DNA from: Pseudodesulfovibrio indicus
GTDB lineage: Bacteria > Desulfobacterota > Desulfovibrionia > Desulfovibrionales > Desulfovibrionaceae
Length of the DNA stretch: 64,000 bases
Direction of reading: 5' to 3'
Assembly (NCBI RefSeq): GCF_001563225.1
Contig: NZ_CP014206.1
Coordinates: 2,046,001-2,110,000 of the forward strand
In this document: positions 26,591 through 39,888 of the stretch, one piece after another
How positions within the stretch are numbered: position 1 is the first letter of the stretch
How the letters are laid out: every line of letters starts with the position of its first letter
The notes under the pieces: model-generated
Database searches by the model: none
What the model was told of the DNA's origin: nothing
What the model saw: only the letters and a program-made list of their open reading frames with translations
Position numbers and translations under genes: made by a program

Positions 26591-27976
26591 CTACTCGGCG
26601 CCGATGATCTTATCGGGATTGAGGATGCCCTTGGGGTCGAGGACGGACTTCATGCGGCGGGCGTAGGCAATGGTCGCCTTGGAGGTCTCCTGTGCCAGGT
26701 ACTTGGACTTGGCCATGCCGATGCCGTGCTCGCCGGACAGGGTGCCGCCCAGTGCCAGGGCGCGGTCGAAGATCATGTCGATGCCCTTTTCCACGCGTTC
26801 CCACTCGGCCTTGTCGCGCTTGTCGGTCAGGATGGTGGGGTGCAGGTTGCCGTCGCCGGCGTGACCGAAGGTGCCGATGGTCAGGTTCAGTTCCTTGGCG
26901 ATCTCGTCCAGGGCCTGAATCATGGCCGGAATCTTGGAGCGCGGCACGGTGGCGTCTTCCAGCACGCAGGTGGGCTTCAGCTTGGCCAGCGCGGGCAGGG
27001 CGTCGCGGCGGGCCTGCCAGACGGCGTCGCGCTCGGCGGCGTCCTTGGCGACCTTCAGCTCGGTGGCCCCGTTCTCCTTGCAGATGCGCTCGACCACGGC
27101 GGCCTCGTCGGCCACCTGGGCCGGATGGCCGTCGACCTCGATGAGCAGCAGGGCGGCGGCATCGACCGGCAGCCCGGCGCCGCGGAAGTTCTCGACGGTG
27201 CGGATGGTGAAGTTGTCCATCATCTCCAGGGTGGCCGGGACGATCTTGTTGGCGATGATCGCGGCAACGGTCTCGGAGGCGGCCTTCATGGACGGGAAGA
27301 TGGCCATCATGGACTTGGCGGCGGCAACGGGCGGGATGAGCTTCAGGGTGATCTTGTCGAACACGCCCAGGGTGCCCTCGGAGGCGATCATCAGGCCGGT
27401 CAGGTTGTAGCCGGTGACGCACTTGACGGTGCGGGAGCCGGATTTGATCAGCTCGCCGTTGACGTCCCAGAAGTCCACGCCCATGACGTAGTCCTTGGTC
27501 ACGCCGTACTTCAGGCCGCGCAGGCCGCCCGCGTTCTCGGCCACGTTTCCGCCCAGGGTGGAGACGGCCTGGGAGCCCGGATCCGGCGGATAGAACAGGC
27601 CGCGCTTGGCGACTTCGGCGGCGAACTGGGCGGTGACAACGCCCGGTTCGACGATGGCGTACATGTCTTCCTCGTTGATTTCGAGGATGCGGTTCAAGCC
27701 GTTGGTCAGGACCACCACACCGCCGGGATGGGGGATGGTGCCGCCGGACAGGTTGGTGCCGGCGCCGCGAACGGTCAGGGGCATGCCGTTGTCGTTGCAC
27801 AGCTTGGTGACGGCGCCCAGGGCCTCGCTGGTTTCCGGGCGGACAACCAGGGCAGGCAGGACGGAATCGAGAACAGCCGCGTCGTAGGAATAGGAGTGGC
27901 GGTCGGTCTCGCTGGTCATAACGTTTTCCGCGCCAGCTGCGCGCTCGAATTCTTTGATGATGGATTCTTTGGTCAT
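26591..27976 (-). CDS. glcD: FAD-linked oxidase, D-lactate dehydrogenase/GlcD family
   Basis: 461 residues with a PCMH-type FAD-binding domain (VRGAGTNLSGGTIPHPGGVV, GGNVAENAGGLRGLKYGVTK) and a C-terminal FAD-oxidase domain (GTFGHAGDGNLHPTI, SGEHGIGMAKSKYL). It oxidises D-lactate (or another 2-hydroxy acid) to the keto acid. With lctP before it and the GlcF-like subunit after it, lactate is the likely substrate. It has its own strong Shine-Dalgarno (AGGAG). Confidence 0.92.
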   Translation of the reverse strand: MTKESIIKEFERAAGAENVMTSETDRHSYSYDAAVLDSVLPALVVRPETSEALGAVTKLCNDNGMPLTVRGAGTNLSGGTIPHPGGVVVLTNGLNRILEINEEDMYAIVEPGVVTAQFAAEVAKRGLFYPPDPGSQAVSTLGGNVAENAGGLRGLKYGVTKDYVMGVDFWDVNGELIKSGSRTVKCVTGYNLTGLMIASEGTLGVFDKITLKLIPPVAAAKSMMAIFPSMKAASETVAAIIANKIVPATLEMMDNFTIRTVENFRGAGLPVDAAALLLIEVDGHPAQVADEAAVVERICKENGATELKVAKDAAERDAVWQARRDALPALAKLKPTCVLEDATVPRSKIPAMIQALDEIAKELNLTIGTFGHAGDGNLHPTILTDKRDKAEWERVEKGIDMIFDRALALGGTLSGEHGIGMAKSKYLAQETSKATIAYARRMKSVLDPKGILNPDKIIGAE

Positions 27977-28074
27977 GTTCGACTCCTGAAAATATCAGAT
28001 GCCCCGACTTCCGTCCGGGCTTGTGGGTTGTTTCTGGCTAGTTGGAACAGCCTTCTTCGATTCCTTTTGCAAAG

Positions 28075-28100
28075 GGAGGCGGGCCGCGGGGCCCGCCTCC
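28075..28100 (-). other. Intercistronic stem-loop after lctP
   Basis: GGAGGCGGGCC pairs perfectly with GGCCCGCCTCC (11 bp, 4-base loop), 20 bases after the lctP stop in the lctP-glcD gap. There is no proper T-run on the minus strand, so partial termination or protection of the lctP mRNA end is more likely than full termination. Confidence 0.65.
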
Positions 28101-28119
28101 ACGTTGTAATCCCTATTGC

Positions 28120-29829
28120 TTAGAACAGGCCGGGCAGGAACACGAAGCTCATCAGGGTGGCCACGATGCCGACGACGGTGCCGTACAGCAGGAAGGGCCA
28201 GACGGTCCGCTTCAGGATCGCGCCTTCCATGCCGGACAGGCCGACAACGGCGCAGGCAGCCACGATGTTGTGGATGCAGATCATGTTGCCCATGCCGCCG
28301 CCGACGGCCTGAGCGGCCACGATGATCTGGCGGGGCAGCTCGAGCTGCGAGGCGACGCCCCACTGGAACTCGGCGAAGAGCAGGTCGGACACGGTGTTGG
28401 AACCGGTGATGAACGCGCCCAGACCGCCCACGAAGGAGGCGAACATGGGCCAGGCGTTGCCGGTGACGGCAGCGACGGCCTTGGCCATGGCCAGCGGCAT
28501 GGACGGGTAGGAGTTCGGGTTCAGCGCGACGTCGGCGATGCCGGAACCGCGGAAGATGGACACCAGGGCCACCGCCGCGAACAGGGCGATGGTGGGGTTC
28601 TTCATGGTCTTGAAGGCCTGGGTCCAGGCGAGCTTGACCTTGTCGCCGGGCATGCCGTGGATGAACACGGTCAGGATGGCGACCAGGGTGAACGGAATGG
28701 TGCCGGGGAGGTACAAGTAGGCGATGGAAGCGCCGACGGACTCGTAGCCGAGGATGTTGGAGAACTTGATGGCCTGGGCGGCGAGGATGCCCTTCAGACC
28801 CAGCTCGGGGATACGGGTGATGACCAGGATGGCGCCGATCAGGATGTACGGCAGCCAGGCCTTGAACTGGCTCATGTGAGCCTTGAACTCGGAGGAATCG
28901 GCGGAAACGGTGCCGGTCCACTCGGGGTCCCACTTGGCGGGATCACCGAAGGTCCAGGTGGTCTTGGGCATGCAGAAGCCCTTCTTGGCGCCGATGATGA
29001 TGATGCCCAGGCCGAGCAGACCACCGATCAGGGACGGGAACTCGGGACCGACGTTCCAGGCGAAGATCAGGTAGGGCACGGAGAAGGCCACGGCGGCGAA
29101 CAGGCAGAACTTCCAGGCGGCGAAGCCGGGCTTCCAGCTGCGCTCGGGACCGAAGTAGCGGGTGATGAAGCCGAGCATGAAGATGGGCAGGATGAAGATC
29201 ATGCCCAGGTGCATGATGGTGGCCCACTGGCCGACGACCATGTTGAAGTCGCCCATGTTGGCGAAGTTCAGGCCGGGAATGCCGGCCTTGACCGCGGCGT
29301 CGACACCGGGGGCCAGGAACTTGAGGCCCAGGACGACCGGGGTGCCGACCGCGCCGAAGGTGACCGGGAAAGAGTTGAAGACCAGACAGATGATGGCTGC
29401 GGCCAGGGGCGGGAAGCCCAGGGAGAGCAGCAGCGGGGCGGCCAGCGCGGCGGGGGTGCCGAAACCGGCGGCGCCTTCGATGAAGGCGGCGAACATGTAG
29501 CCGATGATGATCGCCTGGATGCGGCGGTCGGGCGTGATGTTCTGCATGCCGTGCTGGATGGTCTCCATGCCGCCGGAATGCTGCAGGGTGCGCAGGATGA
29601 GGATTGCGCCGAAAACGATGATCAGGATGCCGATGGCGGTGACGAAGCCCTGCAGGGTGAGGGCCGCGACGTAGGTCACGGGCAGGGACCAGACCAGGAC
29701 GGCCCCGGCCGCGGCGGTGAGCCAGGCCAGGGGCATGGCTTTGGTGGCGGGCCAACGCAGGCCGACCATGAGCACCAGAGCCACCAGGATCGGCAGCAGT
29801 GCGACTAAGGCGAGCACTTCAATAGACAT
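28120..29829 (-). CDS. lctP: L-lactate permease (LctP/LldP family)
   Basis: Start at 29829 ([13 protein letters not shown]), preceded by GGAGGT at the right distance; the longer frame from 29865 begins in an inverted repeat. About 569 residues form some 14 hydrophobic helices, with family segments [19 protein letters not shown] and [20 protein letters not shown]. It imports lactate with protons. It is the second gene of the operon, after por, separated by 113 bases that hold two stem-loops. Confidence 0.95.
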   Translation of the reverse strand: MSIEVLALVALLPILVALVLMVGLRWPATKAMPLAWLTAAAGAVLVWSLPVTYVAALTLQGFVTAIGILIIVFGAILILRTLQHSGGMETIQHGMQNITPDRRIQAIIIGYMFAAFIEGAAGFGTPAALAAPLLLSLGFPPLAAAIICLVFNSFPVTFGAVGTPVVLGLKFLAPGVDAAVKAGIPGLNFANMGDFNMVVGQWATIMHLGMIFILPIFMLGFITRYFGPERSWKPGFAAWKFCLFAAVAFSVPYLIFAWNVGPEFPSLIGGLLGLGIIIIGAKKGFCMPKTTWTFGDPAKWDPEWTGTVSADSSEFKAHMSQFKAWLPYILIGAILVITRIPELGLKGILAAQAIKFSNILGYESVGASIAYLYLPGTIPFTLVAILTVFIHGMPGDKVKLAWTQAFKTMKNPTIALFAAVALVSIFRGSGIADVALNPNSYPSMPLAMAKAVAAVTGNAWPMFASFVGGLGAFITGSNTVSDLLFAEFQWGVASQLELPRQIIVAAQAVGGGMGNMICIHNIVAACAVVGLSGMEGAILKRTVWPFLLYGTVVGIVATLMSFVFLPGLF

Positions 29830-29848
29830 GTAACATACCTCCATGGGT

Positions 29849-29865
29849 GTGAGGACGATCCTCAC
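29849..29865. repeat. Small inverted repeat before the lctP ribosome-binding site
   Basis: GTGAGGA-CGA-TCCTCAC, a 7-bp perfect hairpin lying just upstream of the lctP Shine-Dalgarno. It could be an operator or influence translation start. Confidence 0.5.
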
Positions 29866-29880
29866 GCAGTTGAACTTTAT

Positions 29881-29928
29881 GCGCGGGGCGGGTCAGGCAG
29901 AAGCCTCCGCAACAACCCCGCCCCGCGC
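29881..29928 (-). other. Large intercistronic stem-loop between por and lctP
   Basis: A 12-bp perfect GC stem GCGCGGGGCGGG / CCCGCCCCGCGC with a 24-base loop that itself contains AGGC..GCCT. It lies 15 bases after the por stop. No T-run follows on the minus strand. It is well placed to set the ratio of por to downstream transcript by RNA processing or partial termination. Confidence 0.65.
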
Positions 29929-29942
29929 GTTACCTCTAACGA

Positions 29943-33545
<3,603 letters not shown>

Positions 33546-33613
33546 CTATTGTGGTGTCGTCTGTTCACTTGGCGTCCGCCAGGCGGACCGGTCAATTGAG
33601 GACATAATCCTTA

Positions 33614-33629
33614 CTCAACAACCGTGCCA
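33614..33629 (-). promoter_or_regulatory. Sigma-54-like promoter of the por-lactate operon
   Basis: Minus strand TGGCACGGTTGTTGAG fits TGGCACGNNNNTTGCA with an ideal -24 element and correct spacing; the -12 element is GA instead of GC. It lies 81 bases before the por ATG. Two palindromic A-tract motifs 90-200 bases further upstream and an NtrC-type regulator gene nearby support it. Confidence 0.72.
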
Positions 33630-33714
33630 ACTTGGCGAATATTGAAATATCCTTGTTTTACGACTTGTTACGTTTCAGCGGTATTTTCGCGCACCGGTCC
33701 GGCCGGTGGCGCAA

Positions 33715-33730
33715 GTCTGAAAAACAGGAC
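33715..33730. promoter_or_regulatory. Palindromic enhancer-like motif, copy 1
   Basis: GTCTGAAAAACAGGAC, a 16-bp dyad with a central A-tract, about 90 bases upstream of the -24 element of por. It matches the copy at 39618 at 15 of 16 positions. It is suited to binding a dimeric NtrC-type activator. Confidence 0.62.
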
Positions 33731-33813
33731 GGCCGATCGCGACCATGAGGGAAAAACTCCCGAATCATGGGCGTTGAGGAGGAAAGTGGAGGATCAGGGT
33801 GAAAAACGGACCA

Positions 33814-33829
33814 GTCCTAAAAATCGGAC
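33814..33829. promoter_or_regulatory. Palindromic enhancer-like motif, copy 2
   Basis: GTCCTAAAAATCGGAC, the same 16-bp pattern 99 bases further upstream than copy 1. A partial third copy (GGTGAAAAACGGAC) touches it at 33799-33812. Multiple spaced sites are typical of sigma-54 activators. Confidence 0.6.
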
Positions 33830-33872
33830 AGGTGCGCAACGGGTGATCCGTGGGGAGGCGGAGGGGGGTGCC

Positions 33873-34430
33873 TTATTCTTTCGCGGCCCAGGCGGGGCCC
33901 GCCAGGAGGACCTTGGCGTGGACCGGGCAGGACTCCACATGGGCCCCACGCAGGTAGCCGGAACTCATGAGAAATTCGTTCACGATTTCACCTCCCACGA
34001 ACTTGAAGTGTTTTTTGAACAGCTTGACCCAGTCCTCCTTTTTCAGGGGATGGTGGGCGTCGAGCCAGTTCTTGAAGGAGCCGTGCGATGCCTGGATGGC
34101 CAGGATCGCATTGGCGTTGTGGATGGCGGCGTTGACCTTGAGCCTGTTGCGGATGATGCCCGCATCGGCCAGGAGCCGGGCCCTGTCCGATTCGCCGTAC
34201 CGGGCCACGGCCTCGATCCGGAAGCCGGAGTACGCCTTGCGGAAGTTCTTCTCTTTATTGAGGATCGTCCGCCAGCTCAGGCCCGCCTGGTTGATCTCGA
34301 GGACCAGCAGGGCGAACAGCTCGTCGTCGTCCGTGACCGGGAACCCGTACCGGGTGTCGTGGTACAGGCGATCCACGTCGTCTTCGGGCCGGGCGGCGCA
34401 GAAGGCGCAGTAAGAATCGAATTCGGCCAT
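33873..34430 (-). CDS. tag: DNA-3-methyladenine glycosylase I
   Basis: Start at 34430 (MAEFDSYCAFC), preceded by AGGAG; a longer frame overlaps the regulator gene. About 185 residues with the TagI core: YHDTRYGFPVTDDDELFALL, INQAGLSWRTILNKEKNFR and the zinc-type Cys/His near the ends. It excises 3-methyladenine from alkylated DNA. It starts eight bases after the regulator stop and so is probably co-transcribed with the two-component genes, though its function is unrelated to lactate. Confidence 0.92.
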   Translation of the reverse strand: MAEFDSYCAFCAARPEDDVDRLYHDTRYGFPVTDDDELFALLVLEINQAGLSWRTILNKEKNFRKAYSGFRIEAVARYGESDRARLLADAGIIRNRLKVNAAIHNANAILAIQASHGSFKNWLDAHHPLKKEDWVKLFKKHFKFVGGEIVNEFLMSSGYLRGAHVESCPVHAKVLLAGPAWAAKE

Positions 34431-34438
34431 GGTCGCTC

Positions 34439-35881
<1,443 letters not shown>

Positions 35882-35882
35882 G

Positions 35883-38540
35883 TTACTCCCCTTGTCGTTC
35901 TCCGGTCAGCGCCGCGTTGATGGCCCTGGACAGGTCCTGTTTGTCATAGGGCTTGATAACCACCATGCGGATGTTCGGCAAGTCCGCCGCCGCATGAACG
36001 GCGTCTTCGCGTCCGGAAACGAGGATTATGGGCAGGTTCGGCGCCACGGCCGCGAGGTCCTTGGCCATCTGGGTCCCGCTCATGCCCGGCATGTCGTAGT
36101 CGGTGATCACCAGGTCGAACCGGTTTTCGTCGTCCCCGACCATGCGCAGGGCCGCCGCCGGGCTTTCCAGGGCGGTCATCTCGAAGCCCATGGTTTCGAG
36201 CAGCCGGGGAGTGGTGGCCAACTGGTCGCGGTCGTCCTCGACGAAGAGGATGCGCGCTCCGGCGGCCACGGTCTCGGAGCCGTCCGCCTCGCAGCCCGCG
36301 CCGCTGCCGTCGCCCTTGGGCAGGTAGATGGTGAAGACCGTGCCGCCGCCCTCGCGGGCGGTCACCTGGAGGCCGCCCCGGTGGCTGTGCACGATGCCGT
36401 GGACAACGGCCAGGCCCAGGCCGGTGCCCTCGGTCTTGTCCTTGGTGGTGAAGAAGGGGTCGAATATCTTGTCCACAATTTCGGACGGGATGCCGGGACC
36501 GTTGTCCTCGACGGTCAGGCGGACGTATTCTCCGGCGGTCAGGCCGAGCAGGTCGGCATCCTCCGGCCCGACCTCGGCGCCGTCAAGGCCGACCTTGATG
36601 AGGCCGCCCCTGCCGCGCAGGGCGTGGAAGGCGTTGGTGCAGAGGTTCATGACCACCTGATGGATCTGGGTCGGGTCCGCATGCACGCAGGACAGGGCGG
36701 GCGCAATACCGGCCCTGACCTCGATGTTTCGGGGCATGGAGGACTCCAGCAAGCCCACCGCCTCGGTGATCACCGCGCCCAGGTCCGTGGGCCGGAATCC
36801 TTCGGTGGAGGGGCGGCTGAAGGCCAGGATCTGCTTGACCACGCGGCCGCCGCGCCGGGCCGCCTTGAGCACCCGTTCCAAATCCCGGGTGGTCACGGAG
36901 TCGGGGTCCAGGTCGCCGACCGCCAACTCGGTGGAGTTGATGATGCTGGTCAGGATGTTGTTGAAATCATGGGCGATGCCGCCAGCAAGGGTGCCGATGG
37001 CCTCCATCTTCTGGGATTGCAGCAGCTGCTTCTCCAGGTTCAGTTCCGTGGTGATGTTGTCGGCCATGGAGAGCACGCCGACCACCTGACCGGCCCGGTC
37101 GTGGATGGGGACCTTGTTGACCTCGATCCAGGCCGGATCTCCCTGGGCGTCCATGAGCTTCCGGCGCACCTTGCGGAACGCCTCGTGCTTGTTGATGACC
37201 GCCTTGTCCGCGGCGGCCGCCCAGCTGGAATATTCCGGGTCGCGGATGATGTCGTGGGTGGTCTTGTTGGCCACTCCCGCGCTGTGGTCCATGCCGAAGA
37301 ACTCCGAGAACGCCCGGTTGATGCCGAGATACCGTCCGTCGGCGTCCTTCCACGAGACCAGCTGCGGGATGGTGTCCATCAGGGTCTCCTGAAAGGCCAG
37401 CTGATCCTTGATCTTGCGCTCCACCCTGCGCCGCTCCAGCATGGCCAGCAGCAGGAAGACGAGGACCAGGACGAGCAGGACGAAGCTGACCATGATGGTC
37501 CAGAACAGCTCCTTGGACAGCTCGTAAAACGCCTTGGGCGCGTTCAGGATGGTGCTGCCCTCCGGGAGCAGGTCCATGGGCAGGTGGAGCCGCTGCATGA
37601 CCTTGTAATCGAAGATGTATTCGCCGGTGGTCTCGCGGTAGACCGGGATCTCGTCCGCGCTCCTCCCGTCCAGTATCTCCAGGGCCACCTGGGCCGCGCG
37701 CTGGCCGTGCAGGTAGCCGGAGAGCATGTTGCCTCCCACCGCGCCGTTGCCCGCCAGGAATTCCCAGGCGGTGTAGATGGGCACGCTGGACCGGTCGGAG
37801 ATGGCCTGCATGACCTCCTCGGCGGTCAGGAAACGGCCGTCGATGACCTGGTAGTAGGGAATGAAGAAGAGAAAGGAATCGTCGTCCAGGCGCTCGACGC
37901 GCTCCAGGACGTTGCGCAGGGACATGTCGGTCCAGTATTCGGCGGCGAGCGGCACGCCGTAGCGGGCCAGCTGGTTCTGCACCTGGCGCTTTATGGCCGC
38001 CCCGGCCGTGGAGGAGTCGCCGACCACGTAGATGCGCCGCTTGTTCGGGTGCAGGCGCAGGGCGACGTCCAGGGTCTTGGAGAGGTCGAAGGACTCGATC
38101 ACGCCCGTGGCGTTGTCCGAGTCGGTGTCGTCCGTGTTGAGGAAGTTGACCCCGCAATAGACCAGGGGGACGCCGGGAAAGAGGATGTCGCGGTACTGGG
38201 TGGCGAAGGAATAGGCGTCGTTGTCCGAGGTGATGAGCAGGTCGAACTTCTCGTTCTTGAATTTTTCATTGTACAGCCGCAGGAGCATGCGGGTGACGTC
38301 CTCGTAGTGGTACCGCTTGGCGTCCATGTATTCGATCTGGAGGTCGATCTTGTAGGGGCTGTTGTCCAAAGTTGCGCGGATGCCCCGCATGATGCCGTCC
38401 GACCACTGGTATCCGTCGTGGTAGGAGTTCAGACAAAGGACCGTCTTTTTTGGTTTTTCGTCGGCCGCAGCCACGGATTCCGGCGACGGCAGAAGCCAGA
38501 GGCAGGAGAGTAGGAGTATGAAAATAAAAGATCTACGCAT
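35883..38540 (-). CDS. Hybrid sensor histidine kinase with periplasmic substrate-binding-like sensor
   Basis: Start taken at 38540 (signal peptide MRRSFIFILLLSCLWLLP); an ATG at 38558 is also possible. About 885 residues: a secreted ABC-substrate-binding-like domain of about 300 residues (VLCLNSYHDGYQWSDGIMRG start), a membrane helix (IMVSFVLLVLVLVFLLLAML), a PAS domain, HisKA with GGIAHDFNNIL, HATPase (VEDNGPGIP, GTGLGLAVVHG) and a C-terminal receiver (phospho-Asp in LVITDYDMPG). It should sense a periplasmic small molecule, plausibly lactate or pyruvate, and pass phosphate to the adjacent regulator. The ligand is inferred only from context. Confidence 0.9.
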   Translation of the reverse strand: MRRSFIFILLLSCLWLLPSPESVAAADEKPKKTVLCLNSYHDGYQWSDGIMRGIRATLDNSPYKIDLQIEYMDAKRYHYEDVTRMLLRLYNEKFKNEKFDLLITSDNDAYSFATQYRDILFPGVPLVYCGVNFLNTDDTDSDNATGVIESFDLSKTLDVALRLHPNKRRIYVVGDSSTAGAAIKRQVQNQLARYGVPLAAEYWTDMSLRNVLERVERLDDDSFLFFIPYYQVIDGRFLTAEEVMQAISDRSSVPIYTAWEFLAGNGAVGGNMLSGYLHGQRAAQVALEILDGRSADEIPVYRETTGEYIFDYKVMQRLHLPMDLLPEGSTILNAPKAFYELSKELFWTIMVSFVLLVLVLVFLLLAMLERRRVERKIKDQLAFQETLMDTIPQLVSWKDADGRYLGINRAFSEFFGMDHSAGVANKTTHDIIRDPEYSSWAAAADKAVINKHEAFRKVRRKLMDAQGDPAWIEVNKVPIHDRAGQVVGVLSMADNITTELNLEKQLLQSQKMEAIGTLAGGIAHDFNNILTSIINSTELAVGDLDPDSVTTRDLERVLKAARRGGRVVKQILAFSRPSTEGFRPTDLGAVITEAVGLLESSMPRNIEVRAGIAPALSCVHADPTQIHQVVMNLCTNAFHALRGRGGLIKVGLDGAEVGPEDADLLGLTAGEYVRLTVEDNGPGIPSEIVDKIFDPFFTTKDKTEGTGLGLAVVHGIVHSHRGGLQVTAREGGGTVFTIYLPKGDGSGAGCEADGSETVAAGARILFVEDDRDQLATTPRLLETMGFEMTALESPAAALRMVGDDENRFDLVITDYDMPGMSGTQMAKDLAAVAPNLPIILVSGREDAVHAAADLPNIRMVVIKPYDKQDLSRAINAALTGERQGE

Positions 38541-38801
38541 GGTGATTGATTTTGGCATTCCTCGTGCATATATGGTTTCGATGCTCCGGCGCATGCAAAG
38601 GATGGGCCTTTGCGAACCAAAGTCAAGGATCCATTCGGCGCAGTCTATCATGGTCCTGCTTCCGGTACGAGGGAATGATATATTTCCGTAACCGGGGTGA
38701 CAAAATGGTCATTTGTGATTATTGTTACTTGTGTAGACATGTGCCTACTACGCGCCGTTATGTCTATCGATTTGAAATGATTACCAGTTAGGAGAGATCT
38801 C

Positions 38802-39104
38802 GTGGTCAGACACATCGTCATGTGGACACTGAAAGAGGAAGCCGAAGGCAATACGGCAGCCGTGAACGGCGCGAAGATGAAAGAGATTCTGGAGGCCCTT
38901 GCCGGCCGGATCGAGGGACTGCGGCACATCGAGGTCAGCGTCGACATCGTGGCCGCCGATCCCGAATGCCATGTGGTTTTGTGCTCCGAGCACGACGACG
39001 TGGCCGCTCTGGATCATTATCAGGGCCACCCGGAACACCAGGCTTGCGTGGCTTTCGTGAAGAAGGTCGCCGCCAGCCGCAAGGCCTTGGATTACATCAT
39101 CTAG
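38802..39104 (+). CDS. Dabb (stress-responsive A/B barrel) domain protein
   Basis: 100 residues starting at a GTG preceded by AGGAGAG. It matches the Dabb fold: VRHIVMWTLKEEA at the N-terminus, a central IEVSVDI strand, and HPEHQACVAFVKKVAASRKALDYI at the end. Members are small dimeric barrels of mostly unknown function, some binding small aromatic or lipid-like ligands. It is divergent from the kinase gene, with about 260 bases between the two start codons, and the next gene follows after 98 bases. Confidence 0.85.
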   Translation: MVRHIVMWTLKEEAEGNTAAVNGAKMKEILEALAGRIEGLRHIEVSVDIVAADPECHVVLCSEHDDVAALDHYQGHPEHQACVAFVKKVAASRKALDYII

Positions 39105-39202
39105 CAATGTATTTGCGAGATGGATTTCGGAACGGAGATGCACAAGGAGTGAATCCGAACCAACGCGGCGAACGGGAAGGACGCCGCGCCCAGGAGGATG
39201 CC

Positions 39203-39571
39203 ATGTCCATGCGTTTTGACCAGGAACGAAAACGGATCATCTGCCGTTGGGAAGAACCTACCAAGGTGGTCATGAACAAGAAGGAGGGGTTGATCAACCG
39301 CTCCCGAATGATCACGGTCAAAGTCAATGACAACGGCAAGTTGAACAGCAAGGACAAGCGGCGGCATGCGGACCATCCCATGTTCCCCATCATTCGCCGT
39401 TTCAACCAGATGCTCAATTCCATCGAGTGCTACCCGAAGTGCGAGAACGAGCACATGTGCGCAATTTGCGGCACCGTGCACGGGGTCAGCCCCCACTTCG
39501 ACACCAAGCGGCAGTCCATCGTGTGGCTGTGCCGCGAGCATCTCGACAATTCGCCCAAGCTGGCCGACTAG
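39203..39571 (+). CDS. Hypothetical protein with Cys-rich, possibly zinc-binding C-terminus
   Basis: Start at 39203, because GGAGGA precedes it; 122 residues (MSMRFDQERKRII...). The N-terminal half is basic. The C-terminal half has Cys/His spaced as YPKCENEHMCAICGTVHGV and WLCREHLDN, which could bind zinc. Function not recognised. It follows the Dabb gene on the same strand and is ended by a strong terminator at 39639. Confidence 0.7.
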   Translation: MSMRFDQERKRIICRWEEPTKVVMNKKEGLINRSRMITVKVNDNGKLNSKDKRRHADHPMFPIIRRFNQMLNSIECYPKCENEHMCAICGTVHGVSPHFDTKRQSIVWLCREHLDNSPKLAD

Positions 39572-39617
39572 CATTCCGCGCCCCGTGACGGCCCGGTATG
39601 GGCCCAGGGGTTCTCTT

Positions 39618-39633
39618 GTCCGAAAAACAGGAC
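39618..39633. promoter_or_regulatory. Orphan copy of the enhancer-like motif
   Basis: GTCCGAAAAACAGGAC, the cleanest copy of the motif seen upstream of por. Here it lies between a stop codon and a terminator, not in front of any visible gene. Confidence 0.45.
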
Positions 39634-39638
39634 TGTCC

Positions 39639-39671
39639 GGCGCACCCGCCTTGAGCGGGTGCGCCTTTTTT
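39639..39671 (+). terminator. Terminator after the Cys-rich hypothetical gene
   Basis: An 11-bp perfect stem GGCGCACCCGC / GCGGGTGCGCC with a 5-base loop and six T residues. Confidence 0.9.
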
Positions 39672-39832
39672 GTCCGCTTTCCCGGATTGGGGATTGTCCT
39701 TCGTATGGGGAGCGGCTGTCGATGCAGCGCCTCCGAGTCGCCCCGGGGGGAGAGAAAGAGCTCTTGCCTATCCTGCAAGCCGCAGCCCGCGAAGCTGCGC
39801 CAAAAAGTTTCGGAAGGGAGAGGCGATGGCGG

Positions 39833-39865
39833 CAAAAAAAGAGGCCCGCGCACTGCGCGGGCCTC
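39833..39865 (-). terminator. Terminator of nhaB
   Basis: On the minus strand GAGGCCCGCGCA / TGCGCGGGCCTC form a stem with a very short loop, followed by seven T residues, 24 bases after the nhaB stop. Confidence 0.88.
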
Positions 39866-39888
39866 TTGTATTCGTCGTTCAGCCGTGG

